NCBI RefSeq assembly: GCF_001832885.1 | Contig: NZ_MKIQ01000003.1 | Coordinates: forward strand, 62,001 to 126,000 | DNA length: 64,000 bases | DNA from: Floricoccus penangensis | GTDB lineage: Bacteria > Bacillota > Bacilli > Lactobacillales > Streptococcaceae | Direction: 5' to 3' | Part shown: in pieces, positions 7,225-15,755 of the stretch | How positions within the stretch are numbered: the stretch's first letter is position 1 | How the letters are laid out: each line of letters opens with the position of its first letter | The notes under the pieces: generated by a model | The model's input: only the letters and a program-made list of their open reading frames with translations | Database searches by the model: none | Told to the model about the DNA's origin: nothing | Made by a program: the position numbers and the translations under genes

Positions 7225-7601
7225 TATTTAAGTTCTCCCTCTGTTGTAGTATCATTTGTGTCCTCTGGACTTCTTGAAAGAACAATTGTTCCTGCCACTA
7301 TAAAAATTACTCCAAGTATTTTAGCAATTGTAATTGGTTCATGAAGAAAAATAAAACCTAGAAAAACTGAGAACGCAAAACCAATAGACATCATTGGTTG
7401 TAATACAGATACCTCACCATAGGCAAATGATGCCATAAGAATAAACATACCAGCTGCTGCTAAAACATATCCAATTATTGTAAATAAGGTATATGACATC
7501 CCAGACGCTTCTGCTGCAAACTTCCATAATAACTGACCTAGACTTGCACAAGTGGCAGCAATTAAAACAAGGATATAACCTTTAGTTTTGTTATTTTTCA
7601 T
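7224..7601 (-). CDS. four-helix DMT/EamA-type transporter subunit A
   Basis: A membrane protein of 125 residues from ATG 7601, the preferred start: GAAAGGA lies 6 nt before it and is part of the end of the hydrolase gene, whereas an in-frame ATG at 7619 has no SD. Four helices; SFAYGEVSVLQPMMSIGFAFSVFLG and LHEPITIAKILGVIFIVAGT (quoted in part: EVSVLQPMMSIGF, LHEPITIAK) correspond to the half-EamA signature. A hydrophilic Asp/Thr/Glu tail follows residue 115. It probably pairs with the product of the next gene. Start and preceding stop are only 2 nt apart. Confidence 0.77.
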   Translation of the reverse strand: MKNNKTKGYILVLIAATCASLGQLLWKFAAEASGMSYTLFTIIGYVLAAAGMFILMASFAYGEVSVLQPMMSIGFAFSVFLGFIFLHEPITIAKILGVIFIVAGTIVLSRSPEDTNDTTTEGELK

Positions 7602-7603
7602 TT

Positions 7604-8593
7604 TTATCCTTTCTTCCATACGAGATTGTCTAAGAAACTATTAACAGTTTTAAAATAATCGTCTTCATCATATATATATGATGATAAATGAGGAGCATCT
7701 TTAACAATTAACAAGTCTTTAGCACCTTTATCTGCATCAAAGTTTAATTGAGCCATACTAACATCTACAAATTTATCACCTGTTCCATGTATTACTAAGA
7801 ATGGTAATTCATTTTTATTTAAGCCTGGCCTAACATCTACGCTTTTCAAATCAAAATTCCCTTTTGTTCTTACAAAGAAATTCATGAAACTTAGGAGCGG
7901 GAAACTAGGAATTTTAAGAGCATTTTTAATTAAAAGCTCAAATTCCATATAAGCTGAAGTATAACCACAGTCAGCGATAACCCCTTTAACATTTGTCGGA
8001 AGATCAAGTTCTGTTGTTAACATTACAGTAGTTGCTCCCATTGATCCGCCATATAGAACGATTTCAGCATTCGGTTCTTTTTTAAGAAGCTCATTAGTCC
8101 ATTGCAGAATGTCCTTCTTTTCATTATGACCAAAAGTTATCAGCTTACCTTCGCTCTCACCGTGAGATCTATGATCTGGGATTAATATATTATATTCACC
8201 AGAACGGGCTAGATGTTCCATAATAACTTGCATATCACGTCTTCCAGTAGAACGATACCCGTGCACACCAAGTAACCACTTGTTACTATCAGGATTAAGT
8301 TTAAAAACATTTCCAACAAGCTTAAGTCCATCGAAACTAGTAATCGTAACTTGTTCTGTTAAATTTTTATCCCAAAAATCATTTGCAACTTTGTTTTGAG
8401 CGTTTTCAATAACTGTATATGGATCATCTTCAGCAACATCAAACAAATCTGGGTTTGCCAAACTATGTCCCATTTTATTATACCAATTGTTATCTCGATC
8501 CATAACTGCATTAGCTAAAAAACTACCTGCATATAGTAAAAGTGCAAAAATTATCATTAAAATAATGACCACAATAATTAAAAAAATCTTCAT
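7604..8593 (-). CDS. membrane-anchored alpha/beta hydrolase
   Basis: A 329-residue protein with an N-terminal membrane helix (residues 1-24) followed by an alpha/beta-hydrolase domain. The nucleophile elbow is GGSMG at 182-186 (Ser184), the oxyanion region is LLGVHGYRSTGR at 107-118, IPDHRSHGESEG lies at 138-149, the acid is probably the Asp of HGTGDKF, and the base is the His of DAPHLSS. It resembles the BAAT/YqkD-like S9-type esterases of Firmicutes; the substrate is unknown. SD ATGGAGGTTTTATG is good. It heads an operon with the paired DMT transporter genes, so it could process what they export or import (inference). Confidence 0.85.
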   Translation of the reverse strand: MKIFLIIVVIILMIIFALLLYAGSFLANAVMDRDNNWYNKMGHSLANPDLFDVAEDDPYTVIENAQNKVANDFWDKNLTEQVTITSFDGLKLVGNVFKLNPDSNKWLLGVHGYRSTGRRDMQVIMEHLARSGEYNILIPDHRSHGESEGKLITFGHNEKKDILQWTNELLKKEPNAEIVLYGGSMGATTVMLTTELDLPTNVKGVIADCGYTSAYMEFELLIKNALKIPSFPLLSFMNFFVRTKGNFDLKSVDVRPGLNKNELPFLVIHGTGDKFVDVSMAQLNFDADKGAKDLLIVKDAPHLSSYIYDEDDYFKTVNSFLDNLVWKKG

Positions 8594-8631
8594 AAAACCT
8601 CCATCTTATATGTTGTATACGTTTACAATCA

Positions 8632-9942
8632 TTATATCATACTTTGTGAACTTCCTTTAAAATATAATCTCACCATTGATACAAAATAAAGCGATCCTGT
8701 AACCAAAATCAAATCATAAACATCATTTTTCAGCAGTTCATCAAGTACTGCTTCCCAATCATCCTTATAGGATAAATCTAAATTAGAAAAATCATGTTGA
8801 GAAATTTCCAAGGACTTAGGGAAATCAAAACTTGTGACTATTAGGTCAGCATTATCAATATTCAATAATTTTTCAATCATAAGATCAATGCTCTTACTCT
8901 CAAGAGCAGAAAAAAGGATTGCTATTTTCTTATCCGCATATCGACTTTGTAGATTTTCAATTAATGATTTAATCGCAGGTATATTATGAGCACCATCTAT
9001 AACTACTAATGGTTTTTCCATGACTTTTTCCATCCTAGCAGGCCAGTAGGTTCTTTTAAGAGAACTTCTAACTTTCTTTATATCAAATTTTATTTTTTTT
9101 ATTTGACAATAAAGATAAAAAATTTCAATAGCAAGTCCAGCATTATCAATTTGATGTAGTCCCTGAAGTGGAGTGTTTAAATCTACAATACTTATTTCCT
9201 CATTTTCAAAATAAAAAGTTTCACCCCATTCTTCTTCTGAAGAAGATTTAAGGACCTTATATTCTTGACCTAAACAATAAGTTGGTGCATCAAGCTGACG
9301 TGCCTTATCTTCTATTACCTTTAAAGCAGAATGCTCTATATTTCCAGTAACCAAAGGAATATTCTTTTTAATTATCCCAGCCTTTTGATAAGCAATCTCT
9401 TCAATTGTATTTCCTAAAATATCCATATGATCCATTCCAATTGTCGTAATTGCTGTAATTAATGGATTAACAATATTGGTTGAATCATAAAGACCACCAA
9501 GACCAACTTCGAGAATTACTACATCAACATCTTGCTCCTTAAAATATTCAAGAGCAAGAACGGTCAAAAATTCAAATTCTGGAATCCCTGTTGTCTTTGG
9601 ATTTTTGTCAATTTCCTCAACTGAAGGCTTTAATTTATCTACTAACCTAGTTAAGTCAGAATTAGAAATGAATTTCCCATCTATAGCAATACGTTCATTA
9701 AACATTTCAATATATGGTGAAGTAAATGTTGCAACCTTTAAGCCCTCTTCCATTAGAAGGCTTCGCAAATAACTCACAGTTGATCCTTTACCATTCGTTC
9801 CAGCGACATGAATTATTTCCAAATCAGAATGAGGATTACCAATTAATTCAAGAAGAGCTTCAACTCTCATAAGTCCTGGTTTTGGTCCATATTTCTTTCG
9901 ATTGTGTATCCATTTTACAGCATCAATTTCATTTTCTATCAT
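8632..9942 (-). CDS. folC: folylpolyglutamate synthase / dihydrofolate synthase
   Basis: FolC adds glutamate to (dihydro)folates in the cytoplasm. The ATP-binding loop GTNGKGST is near the N-terminus, followed by TSPYIEMFNERI, the Mur-ligase centre LEVGLGGLYDSTN, TTIGMDHMDILG, and the C-terminal domain with DGAHNI and VTGSLYFVSM. I place the start at ATG 9942 because GAGGT lies 5 nt upstream and this gives the usual MIENEIDAVKWI N-terminus; an in-frame ATG 33 nt earlier has no SD. The resulting 436 residues are normal. A TATAAT-like -10 lies about 75 nt upstream. A 38-nt gap separates it from the hydrolase gene. Confidence 0.93.
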   Translation of the reverse strand: MIENEIDAVKWIHNRKKYGPKPGLMRVEALLELIGNPHSDLEIIHVAGTNGKGSTVSYLRSLLMEEGLKVATFTSPYIEMFNERIAIDGKFISNSDLTRLVDKLKPSVEEIDKNPKTTGIPEFEFLTVLALEYFKEQDVDVVILEVGLGGLYDSTNIVNPLITAITTIGMDHMDILGNTIEEIAYQKAGIIKKNIPLVTGNIEHSALKVIEDKARQLDAPTYCLGQEYKVLKSSSEEEWGETFYFENEEISIVDLNTPLQGLHQIDNAGLAIEIFYLYCQIKKIKFDIKKVRSSLKRTYWPARMEKVMEKPLVVIDGAHNIPAIKSLIENLQSRYADKKIAILFSALESKSIDLMIEKLLNIDNADLIVTSFDFPKSLEISQHDFSNLDLSYKDDWEAVLDELLKNDVYDLILVTGSLYFVSMVRLYFKGSSQSMI

Positions 9943-10061
9943 ATTTACCTCATCATCAATTATAACAAACTTCAAATTCTTACTGTGTAAATTTTATGTA
10001 AGCTTTTCTTTATTATACTCTTATTTGAAGTTTATAAATTATATAACAAGATAATTAAATC

Positions 10062-10089
10062 AAAAAAACCAGAAACAAGTCCTAGTTTT
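10062..10089 (-). terminator. terminator overlapping the stop of the DUF998-like gene
   Basis: Minus-strand stem AAAACTAG (10089-10082) with CTGGTTTT (10072-10065), 8 bp with one G-U pair, 9-nt loop, then a T run. The stem includes the stop codon. Confidence 0.75.
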
Positions 10090-11269
10090 CTTCGTCATAT
10101 TCTTTAAAATATATCTTTATGTATTTTTCATCTTCTTTATCTATCAACAAACCTTGTAGATATTGGAAAAGCATTAAAAGCCATATGAATGCTACAAAGA
10201 ATGCTAAAAGCTCAAATACAGTTAATGAAAAATAATGAACTCCTTGGAAAAGAAAAACTATCAACACTAATATTCCCATAATAAAGTACGAGGCATATAG
10301 AAAGTCTTTTGAAAGCTTAGGCATCAGTATCGGGAGAGCTAAAATCAAAACGATAATTAAATATACTAAATTACTAGCCACTTGATTATGAATTACTGCA
10401 TATATGGTTCCACCTCGATACGGAAATGCACCAACTGCTCCAAGGTTTATTGCAACCAATATCAACAACCACCTCAAAATAGATAACTTCTTACTCTTAT
10501 ATTTGTGTGTCAACGATACATATAAATAGTCCACGAGTGAAATCATAAGTACACCTGACAAAACAAGTGTCAAATTAAACTGCCAACTATTTTTTGCCCT
10601 AAAGGTACCTAAATAACTAAAATTATATTGCCACCATTCTCGGTCGCGGTTAGTCATCATAGCCCCAATCACTCCACCAATAATTACAATCGTTAGTATA
10701 TTAATTAAAATAGACGGTGTTAGTCTAAGCATGGTAAAAATCATCAAATAGTCAATAACTGCGACAATAATTAGAAAAAGAAATGTTGCTGTATACAGGT
10801 CAAATCTTAAGCCAGGTAACATGAAATCCAAAATATCAAATAAGTAAAAGGTAGATAAAAAAAGAATTACAGTAAAGGCTACTAGAATTGCAGGAAAATT
10901 CCTCCAATATAAGGTCGATGATTGAGCTAAAATTTTACCGTTTTTAATTAAAATGAAGGTAATTAGTAAAACAATTACTCCACTTAATACTCCAAGCGTT
11001 GTAACGGCACTTCCAATGGAAATCATCCCATTCATTGGTATATATATCATGTCCCTATAATAAAAATATAAATAAAAAATTATTGTAGTTATGACTGAAG
11101 GAATGATAAATCCTCTCAATGATACTTTTTGGCTGTCCTCTTGATTTATTTCTCTCTCAACAAATTCAAAGTCTCCATTTGCCTCATTTAATTTAATATC
11201 TTTACCAGAATTTTCCTTTATCAATGCTGACAACTGTACTGGAAACTTATACTTTTCTTCCTTATCCAT
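10082..11269 (-). CDS. DUF998-like polytopic membrane protein
   Basis: A 395-residue protein: a hydrophilic N-terminal cytoplasmic part of about 50 residues (with FEFVEREINQED), then about ten membrane helices. The segment WWQYNFSYLGT followed by NSWQFNLTLVLSGVLM resembles the conserved core of DUF998 membrane proteins, whose function is unknown. No catalytic motif is visible. The SD is GAGGA, 5 nt before the ATG. It is transcribed alone, with a terminator overlapping its stop. Family assignment is moderate. Confidence 0.6.
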   Translation of the reverse strand: MDKEEKYKFPVQLSALIKENSGKDIKLNEANGDFEFVEREINQEDSQKVSLRGFIIPSVITTIIFYLYFYYRDMIYIPMNGMISIGSAVTTLGVLSGVIVLLITFILIKNGKILAQSSTLYWRNFPAILVAFTVILFLSTFYLFDILDFMLPGLRFDLYTATFLFLIIVAVIDYLMIFTMLRLTPSILINILTIVIIGGVIGAMMTNRDREWWQYNFSYLGTFRAKNSWQFNLTLVLSGVLMISLVDYLYVSLTHKYKSKKLSILRWLLILVAINLGAVGAFPYRGGTIYAVIHNQVASNLVYLIIVLILALPILMPKLSKDFLYASYFIMGILVLIVFLFQGVHYFSLTVFELLAFFVAFIWLLMLFQYLQGLLIDKEDEKYIKIYFKEYDEEN

Positions 11270-11353
11270 AACATTCCTCGAATCTGTTAAATAATTAATT
11301 TAATACTATCACTAAAATATATTTGGAGCAAAGAAAAAATTAAAGATTGAAGA

Positions 11354-11872
11354 TTAAACATAAGATAAAATATTTATAGTCTTATCTGGATTAATTGATA
11401 CTAGAAGATAATTCTTGATATTTCCTTTAAGGTTTATAAAATCATTTTCTAAAAAATCAATTGTTTTTTTATGATTATCAGTTTTTAGATAATTTGCAAT
11501 CGTAAGGTGACTAATATACTTAAAAGTACTATTTTCGTGCCATCTCTCATCAACTTTGTCAATAAGTGATAGCCTATTTTTATAAAATATTTCTGGAAAA
11601 TATATTGCATAATAAATTGCCTTACAAACTCCAAATGATTCAAGATTCTCAATGTTAAAGTTATATTTAGGAAGCCTAGAAAACTCCTTTTTAAAAATAT
11701 AAATCACTTGCTCTATGCTATCCTTTGTATCAAAAGATAAATATGTTATATGTGGGAATTTATCTCCATCCAAATGGTATGTAGATAAGTTAAGGTCAGA
11801 CATTTTTTGCCAGTGATTCCTTACAACACTTTCGATTTTTTCATTTACTACCATTACTACTGAATATTCCAT
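11354..11872 (-). CDS. 2H phosphoesterase (2'-5' RNA ligase-like) protein
   Basis: A 172-residue protein with the two H-x-T/S motifs that define the 2H phosphoesterase superfamily: HIT at residues 41-43 (FPHITYLSF) and HLT at 122-124 (SHLTIANY). This superfamily includes 2'-5' RNA ligases and cyclic phosphodiesterases acting on 2',3'-cyclic or 2'-5' linked nucleotides. The spacing of about 80 residues between the motifs is usual. The substrate is unknown; RNA end processing or cyclic-nucleotide turnover is possible. The gene stands alone with a weak SD (AAAGGAG several nt upstream). Confidence 0.75.
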   Translation of the reverse strand: MEYSVVMVVNEKIESVVRNHWQKMSDLNLSTYHLDGDKFPHITYLSFDTKDSIEQVIYIFKKEFSRLPKYNFNIENLESFGVCKAIYYAIYFPEIFYKNRLSLIDKVDERWHENSTFKYISHLTIANYLKTDNHKKTIDFLENDFINLKGNIKNYLLVSINPDKTINILSYV

Positions 11873-12000
11873 AGCTACTCCTTTTTAGATATTTTAGCAT
11901 ATAAGTTAATATTAGGATAGTAAACCAAAATCAAGCCTTTTCATATACTTAGTGCTATACTTAACATATAGATAATTTTTTAATTGAAAAGGAGATTAAT

Positions 12001-12552
12001 ATGGCAAAAATTGGTATTATTATTGGAAGTCTACGCAAAGGTTCTTTTAATAGAAAAGTTGCTGAAACAATTCTTCCTATGTTCAAGGGTGATCTTGAAG
12101 CGGACATTATCGAGATTGCTGAACTTGAAATGTATAATCAAGATTTAGATGATGAATCTACCCCAACACAAGCATGGACTGATTTTAGAGAAAAAATTAA
12201 ATTATATGATGGAATTGTATTTGTCACTCCAGAGTATAACAGAAGCGTTCCAGCGGTTATTAAAAATGCAATTGATGTAGGTTCAAGACCCTATGGTGCA
12301 AACGTTTGGGACGGAAAACCTGCCGCAGTGATCACTGCATCAACCGGTGCAATTGGAGGATTTGGTTCAAACCATATCTTACGCCAATCACTTGTTTTCG
12401 TAAATATGCCAACACTTCAACAACCAGAAGCATACCTAGGACACATTGATTCATCAATAACAGAAGATGGTAAGATTGACCAAAGAACTTCTGATTATCT
12501 TCAAGGAATTGTAAATTCTTATATAGAATTCTTTAAACAATTGACAAAATAA
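12001..12552 (+). CDS. NADPH-dependent FMN reductase / quinone reductase family
   Basis: A 183-residue flavodoxin-fold protein. GSLRKGSFNRKVA at residues 9-21 is the FMN phosphate loop and PEYNRSVPAVIKNAID at about 78-93 is the signature of the YieF/ChrR/azoreductase family, with STGAIGG later. It would reduce quinones, azo dyes or chromate, or supply reduced FMN, in the cytoplasm using NAD(P)H; the natural substrate is unclear. SD AAAGGAG is strong. It is monocistronic and ends in a terminator. Confidence 0.88.
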   Translation: MAKIGIIIGSLRKGSFNRKVAETILPMFKGDLEADIIEIAELEMYNQDLDDESTPTQAWTDFREKIKLYDGIVFVTPEYNRSVPAVIKNAIDVGSRPYGANVWDGKPAAVITASTGAIGGFGSNHILRQSLVFVNMPTLQQPEAYLGHIDSSITEDGKIDQRTSDYLQGIVNSYIEFFKQLTK

Positions 12553-12559
12553 GCAAGTT

Positions 12560-12591
12560 AAAAGCCGTGATCAAAAAATCACAGCTTTTTT
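12560..12591 (+). terminator. terminator of the FMN reductase gene
   Basis: Stem AAAAGCCGTGAT (12560-12571) with ATCACAGCTTTT, one C/A mismatch, loop CAAAAA, then T run to 12591. It overlaps the last bases of the small minus-strand gene at 12590-12739. Confidence 0.8.
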
Positions 12592-12739
12592 AATATCCTC
12601 TATTTGTAATGGCTTGATATAGATAGTAAATAACACCTAGTATTACCCCCCATTTTATCAAGAAAAATGCACTTGATAAAAATATTTTAAGAACAAATAG
12701 TGCAATTATCGCTAAAATTATCGTTTTTATTAAATTCAT
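12590..12739 (-). CDS. small membrane protein, 49 aa (paralogue-like 1)
   Basis: An ATG-to-TAA frame of 50 codons starting MNLIKTIILAIIALF and ending YLYQAITNRGY. The SD (GAGGG) sits 7 nt before the ATG, a good spacing. Two hydrophobic helices (about residues 3-20 and 23-42) with single Lys residues between. The family is not recognised. A second 49-residue two-helix protein with a similar S-x-FF-x-x-K middle and I-Y-x-x-Y end lies at 15429-15578. Function is unknown; small membrane regulators or toxin-like peptides are possible. Confidence 0.6.
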   Translation of the reverse strand: MNLIKTIILAIIALFVLKIFLSSAFFLIKWGVILGVIYYLYQAITNRGY

Positions 12740-12846
12740 ATTTTTTCCCTCATTAATTAACTGAACATCATCTGATGTTTTGTTGAATTAATTATATCAT
12801 AGCTAAATTTTCTTTTTATGGGTCTTGAGGTTGATTTATAGATAAT

Positions 12847-13623
12847 TTATAGCTCTTCTTTAGGAATTATTATATCATCACCTAAATATATTCCAGCATC
12901 TGTAAATGTTTTTTTGGCAAGTCTAGCAATAGTTTTTGTAGATAATGTATCAAATGTTCCACCAACTACAGCACCTGCAATTGGAACCATCTTACCTAAG
13001 TTAACAGCTCCTTTGCTACCAAATTTGGTTACAAGTCTGAATCCAACTGCTTGATTTATCTTTGTTAATGTCTTACCTGGAATTTTTTCAACTATTCCAA
13101 GCATTAACTTATTACTAATAACTATTCCGCTTTTTTTTAATAGTTCTGAAACTGATGTTCCAGCAAGAGTTGCGTAAACAAAAGTTTGAACTTGATCACT
13201 ATTTAAATTGTACCCTCTCATACTTGCAATTGCAGCTATCATACGCATCTGAAATAAAATAACCGTAGTAACATTAGCTGGAATTGTGACGGGCATTGTT
13301 ATAACTCCACCAAAACCGGTAACAAATCCAGATGTAGCAGCCTTAGTTGTTTGAGCATTTATTAATTTATTGATTGCCACTTCTTTATCATATAATGATA
13401 GGTAATCATCAACTAAGTCTTGAATATTTTTTTGACCTGGCATCCCTGTCATAGTTTTACTGTATGCCCAATCAAGAGTCTGCATCATTTTGTCTTGAGA
13501 TATTTGCTCAATATTTGTAGAGTTATCTTTAATTTTACTAGAAACATTATTGACAATTTTTTTTGTACTGTTTCTAACACTATCCAAACCTTTGTTTGAA
13601 TTTTTATTAATATTACCCATCAT
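12847..13623 (-). CDS. EcsC-family protein
   Basis: A 258-residue protein with the EcsC-like core: TKAATSGFVTGFGGVITMPV at about residues 92-111, IPANVTTVILFQMRMIAAIA, and a later glycine-rich VNLGKMVPIAGAVVGGTFD (quoted as three separate motifs). EcsC proteins are membrane-associated and of unknown biochemical role; in Bacillus the ecs locus influences secretion and competence. The N-terminal 40 residues are hydrophilic. Two adjacent ATG codons begin the frame; the second has the better spacing to AAGGAG. The gene is alone between converging or diverging neighbours. Confidence 0.8.
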   Translation of the reverse strand: MMGNINKNSNKGLDSVRNSTKKIVNNVSSKIKDNSTNIEQISQDKMMQTLDWAYSKTMTGMPGQKNIQDLVDDYLSLYDKEVAINKLINAQTTKAATSGFVTGFGGVITMPVTIPANVTTVILFQMRMIAAIASMRGYNLNSDQVQTFVYATLAGTSVSELLKKSGIVISNKLMLGIVEKIPGKTLTKINQAVGFRLVTKFGSKGAVNLGKMVPIAGAVVGGTFDTLSTKTIARLAKKTFTDAGIYLGDDIIIPKEEL

Positions 13624-13685
13624 ATTCTCCTTTTTACTTTCTACAATAGTATTATAACAAAAATAAGTATACTAATATACAAAAT

Positions 13686-13710
13686 GAACACCAGTCATTG
13701 ACTGGTGTTT
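13686..13710 (-). terminator. hairpin terminator after sucrose phosphorylase
   Basis: Perfect 10-bp stem, AACACCAGTC (13687-13696) with GACTGGTGTT (13700-13709), 3-nt loop. On the minus strand only a short TTTT follows 2 nt later, so the U tract is weak but the hairpin is strong and lies 9 nt after the stop. Confidence 0.65.
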
Positions 13711-13718
13711 ACTATCTA

Positions 13719-15173
13719 TTATTGTTCAAGGATTACTTTGTCAGCTTCTTTAATGACAAAGTCTTTTGTGGCAAGGTTTGCCTCAAGTGTTGCTGAAACT
13801 GTTCCGTCTGCATTTGTACGAGTTACAACAATTTCGCTTTCACTTGGTGTTTCAACTTCAATCTTACCTTCTAAATCAAAGGCATCAGACTGATTGCGGA
13901 AACGAAGTAATTCAAAGAGATTTTGGACTACTGCACGTTCTACTTCTTGGTCAATTTCTTCAAGTGAATAGTAATGACGGTTAATGTTGCGTCCTTCTTT
14001 TGTCCCTTCAAGAAGTTCAATATCATTCTTACCTGCTAGAAGTCCCACATAATAGACTTGAGGAATACCAGGCGCAAATACTTGTACTGCTCTTGCAAGT
14101 AAGTATGCACGGTCATTATCTCCTAATGCTGAATAATATGTACTATTGATTTGATAAATATCTAGGTTGTTGTAGTTTGCTGAAGAATAAGTCTTCTTAA
14201 CATTTGCTCCAACCTTGTATAATTCCTCTGAAGCATAATCAAGCTCTTCATCAGTAAGCAAATCACGCGCATCTACTACTCCGATACCATCATGGGTATC
14301 AAGCGTAGTAAATTGTTTCATTGGTGCTGTTTTTAACCAATGGGCAAGACGATTAGACTTACCTGAATAAAGCGAATAAAGATTAATCATTGGAAGAGCA
14401 AAGTCATAAACAAAGTAATCATGTTCAGATATCTTCATTGGAATTGAATAGTGCTCATGAATTTCAGGAAGAATTTCAGCTTGATAAGGTGCCAAAATTT
14501 CTCTAACTTCATCAAGAGTATCCCAAATATCAGGTTCAACAAAGAAGCAATTTGTATCTGCTTTTTTAACTGCATAGGCAAAGGCATCTAGTCTAATCAA
14601 GCTTGCACCGTGTTTCACCATGTCCACAAGAGTATCCTTGATAAATTCTTTTGCTACTTGGCTGTTCACGTCGATATCAATTTGTTCTTCCCCAAAAGTG
14701 TTCCAAAGGTTTTCAACACTTCCGTCAGCAAACTCAATCTCTTGGATTGGAGCCTTATCTTTACGTTTGTAGATCAAATCAACGTCTTCTTGAGTCGGAC
14801 GATTTTCACCAACTTTCTCCCAGAACTTTTCCCAACGGATGAAGAAATCTTTGTACTTAGAGTCGTCCTTCTTCTCCTTGAAGTCTTGGTACATGTGTGA
14901 CTGGCGTGAAACATGGTTAATCATGAAGTCGAACATTAGATAGTAATCTTCTGCCAGTTTTTCGACGTCAGACCAATCACCAAAAGCGTCATCAACGACA
15001 GTATAGTCGCTTGGCGCAAAACCACGGTCTCCAGTTGATGGGAAGAACGGAAGCAAGTGCACCCCACCAACAACCCCCTTCATGTGGTCAGTTAAAACCT
15101 TGTTCAAGTCCTTAAGATTGTCCCCCATGCTGTCACTGTAAGTAATCAACATAGCTTCATTTTTAATAGCCAT
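13719..15173 (-). CDS. gtfA: sucrose phosphorylase (GH13_18)
   Basis: A 484-residue glycoside hydrolase family 13 enzyme converting sucrose and phosphate to glucose 1-phosphate and fructose in the cytoplasm. Catalytic residues by alignment to the family: Asp196 nucleophile in LIRLDAFAY, Glu237 acid/base in LPEIHEHY, and Asp295 stabiliser in DTHDGIG. The N-terminal [10 protein letters not shown] and [20 protein letters not shown] are typical of sucrose phosphorylases rather than amylases. Length is normal. SD AGAAAGAGG is adequate and a TATAAT-like -10 lies about 50 nt upstream. No sugar transporter gene is adjacent, unlike the usual msm or scr settings, so sucrose import must come from elsewhere. 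Confidence 0.95.
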   Translation of the reverse strand: MAIKNEAMLITYSDSMGDNLKDLNKVLTDHMKGVVGGVHLLPFFPSTGDRGFAPSDYTVVDDAFGDWSDVEKLAEDYYLMFDFMINHVSRQSHMYQDFKEKKDDSKYKDFFIRWEKFWEKVGENRPTQEDVDLIYKRKDKAPIQEIEFADGSVENLWNTFGEEQIDIDVNSQVAKEFIKDTLVDMVKHGASLIRLDAFAYAVKKADTNCFFVEPDIWDTLDEVREILAPYQAEILPEIHEHYSIPMKISEHDYFVYDFALPMINLYSLYSGKSNRLAHWLKTAPMKQFTTLDTHDGIGVVDARDLLTDEELDYASEELYKVGANVKKTYSSANYNNLDIYQINSTYYSALGDNDRAYLLARAVQVFAPGIPQVYYVGLLAGKNDIELLEGTKEGRNINRHYYSLEEIDQEVERAVVQNLFELLRFRNQSDAFDLEGKIEVETPSESEIVVTRTNADGTVSATLEANLATKDFVIKEADKVILEQ

Positions 15174-15294
15174 AAAATCCTCTTTCTCTCATAGTTAAAT
15201 TTTTCACTAGATATATTATAACTTATTATTCTAAAATTTCTAGGGATATTTCAAATTAATTTAAAATATTCAGTAAATTTATTGTAAAAATATA

Positions 15295-15341
15295 AAAACC
15301 TGAGTCCTACTTCTTTCAGAAAAAGTAAATGCTCAGGTTTT
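15295..15341. terminator. bidirectional terminator-like hairpin
   Basis: AAAACCTGAG (15295-15304) pairs with CTCAGGTTTT (15332-15341); an inner TACTT...AAGTA stem gives a two-tier hairpin. T runs follow on both strands. It can serve the 49-residue gene at 15429-15578 on the minus strand. The flanking region 15174-15428 holds no gene that I can see. Confidence 0.75.
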
Positions 15342-15428
15342 AAAATTAAATATAAAATATTTTCATAGCGATTATATCAAAATAAAAAATCTGAAAATAG
15401 ATATTTCCAGATTAAGTTTCTTAAAGTA

Positions 15429-15578
15429 TCATCCAAATATATATAAATACAACATATATATCAAGTAGATTATAAAGAGAAGACAAAGTAATTTAAGAAT
15501 AATGAAAAATACAGATCTTGCAACTGTAAATAATAATATTAGAACTATTACTAAAAAAATTAAAAATAGAATGCCCAT
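15429..15578 (-). CDS. small membrane protein, 49 aa (paralogue-like 2)
   Basis: A 50-codon ATG-to-TGA frame starting MGILFLIFLVIVL and ending YMLYLYIFG, almost wholly hydrophobic, with an Arg at 21 and Lys at 29 between two helices. The SD is very strong (GGGGGG, 15585-15590) with 6-nt spacing, and a TATAAT -10 lies within a dyad upstream. Same length and layout as the protein at 12590-12739. Not a recognised family; an independent transcription unit given its own promoter and terminator. Confidence 0.6.
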   Translation of the reverse strand: MGILFLIFLVIVLILLFTVARSVFFIILKLLCLLFIIYLIYMLYLYIFG

Positions 15579-15607
15579 AAATTTCCCCCCTATAAATAAT
15601 TTGATTG

Positions 15608-15632
15608 TCCTAAAATTATATCATATTTAGGA
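15608..15632 (-). promoter_or_regulatory. -10 element inside an inverted repeat
   Basis: TCCTAAA (15608-15614) and TTTAGGA (15626-15632) form a 7-bp dyad with an 11-nt centre; on the minus strand the centre holds GATATAAT, a consensus -10, 30-odd nt before the SD of the 49-residue gene. The layout suggests an operator covering the promoter. No clear -35 is seen. Confidence 0.45.
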
Positions 15633-15755
15633 TTTTTATAAGTAAATGAAGAATATCGAAGAATTCTTTATAACACTTTTATTGAATTACAAGGAAAACT
15701 GCATCTCTTTTTATATGGTAAATACTTTCCAACCAAAATTCAGGAATTTATTATC

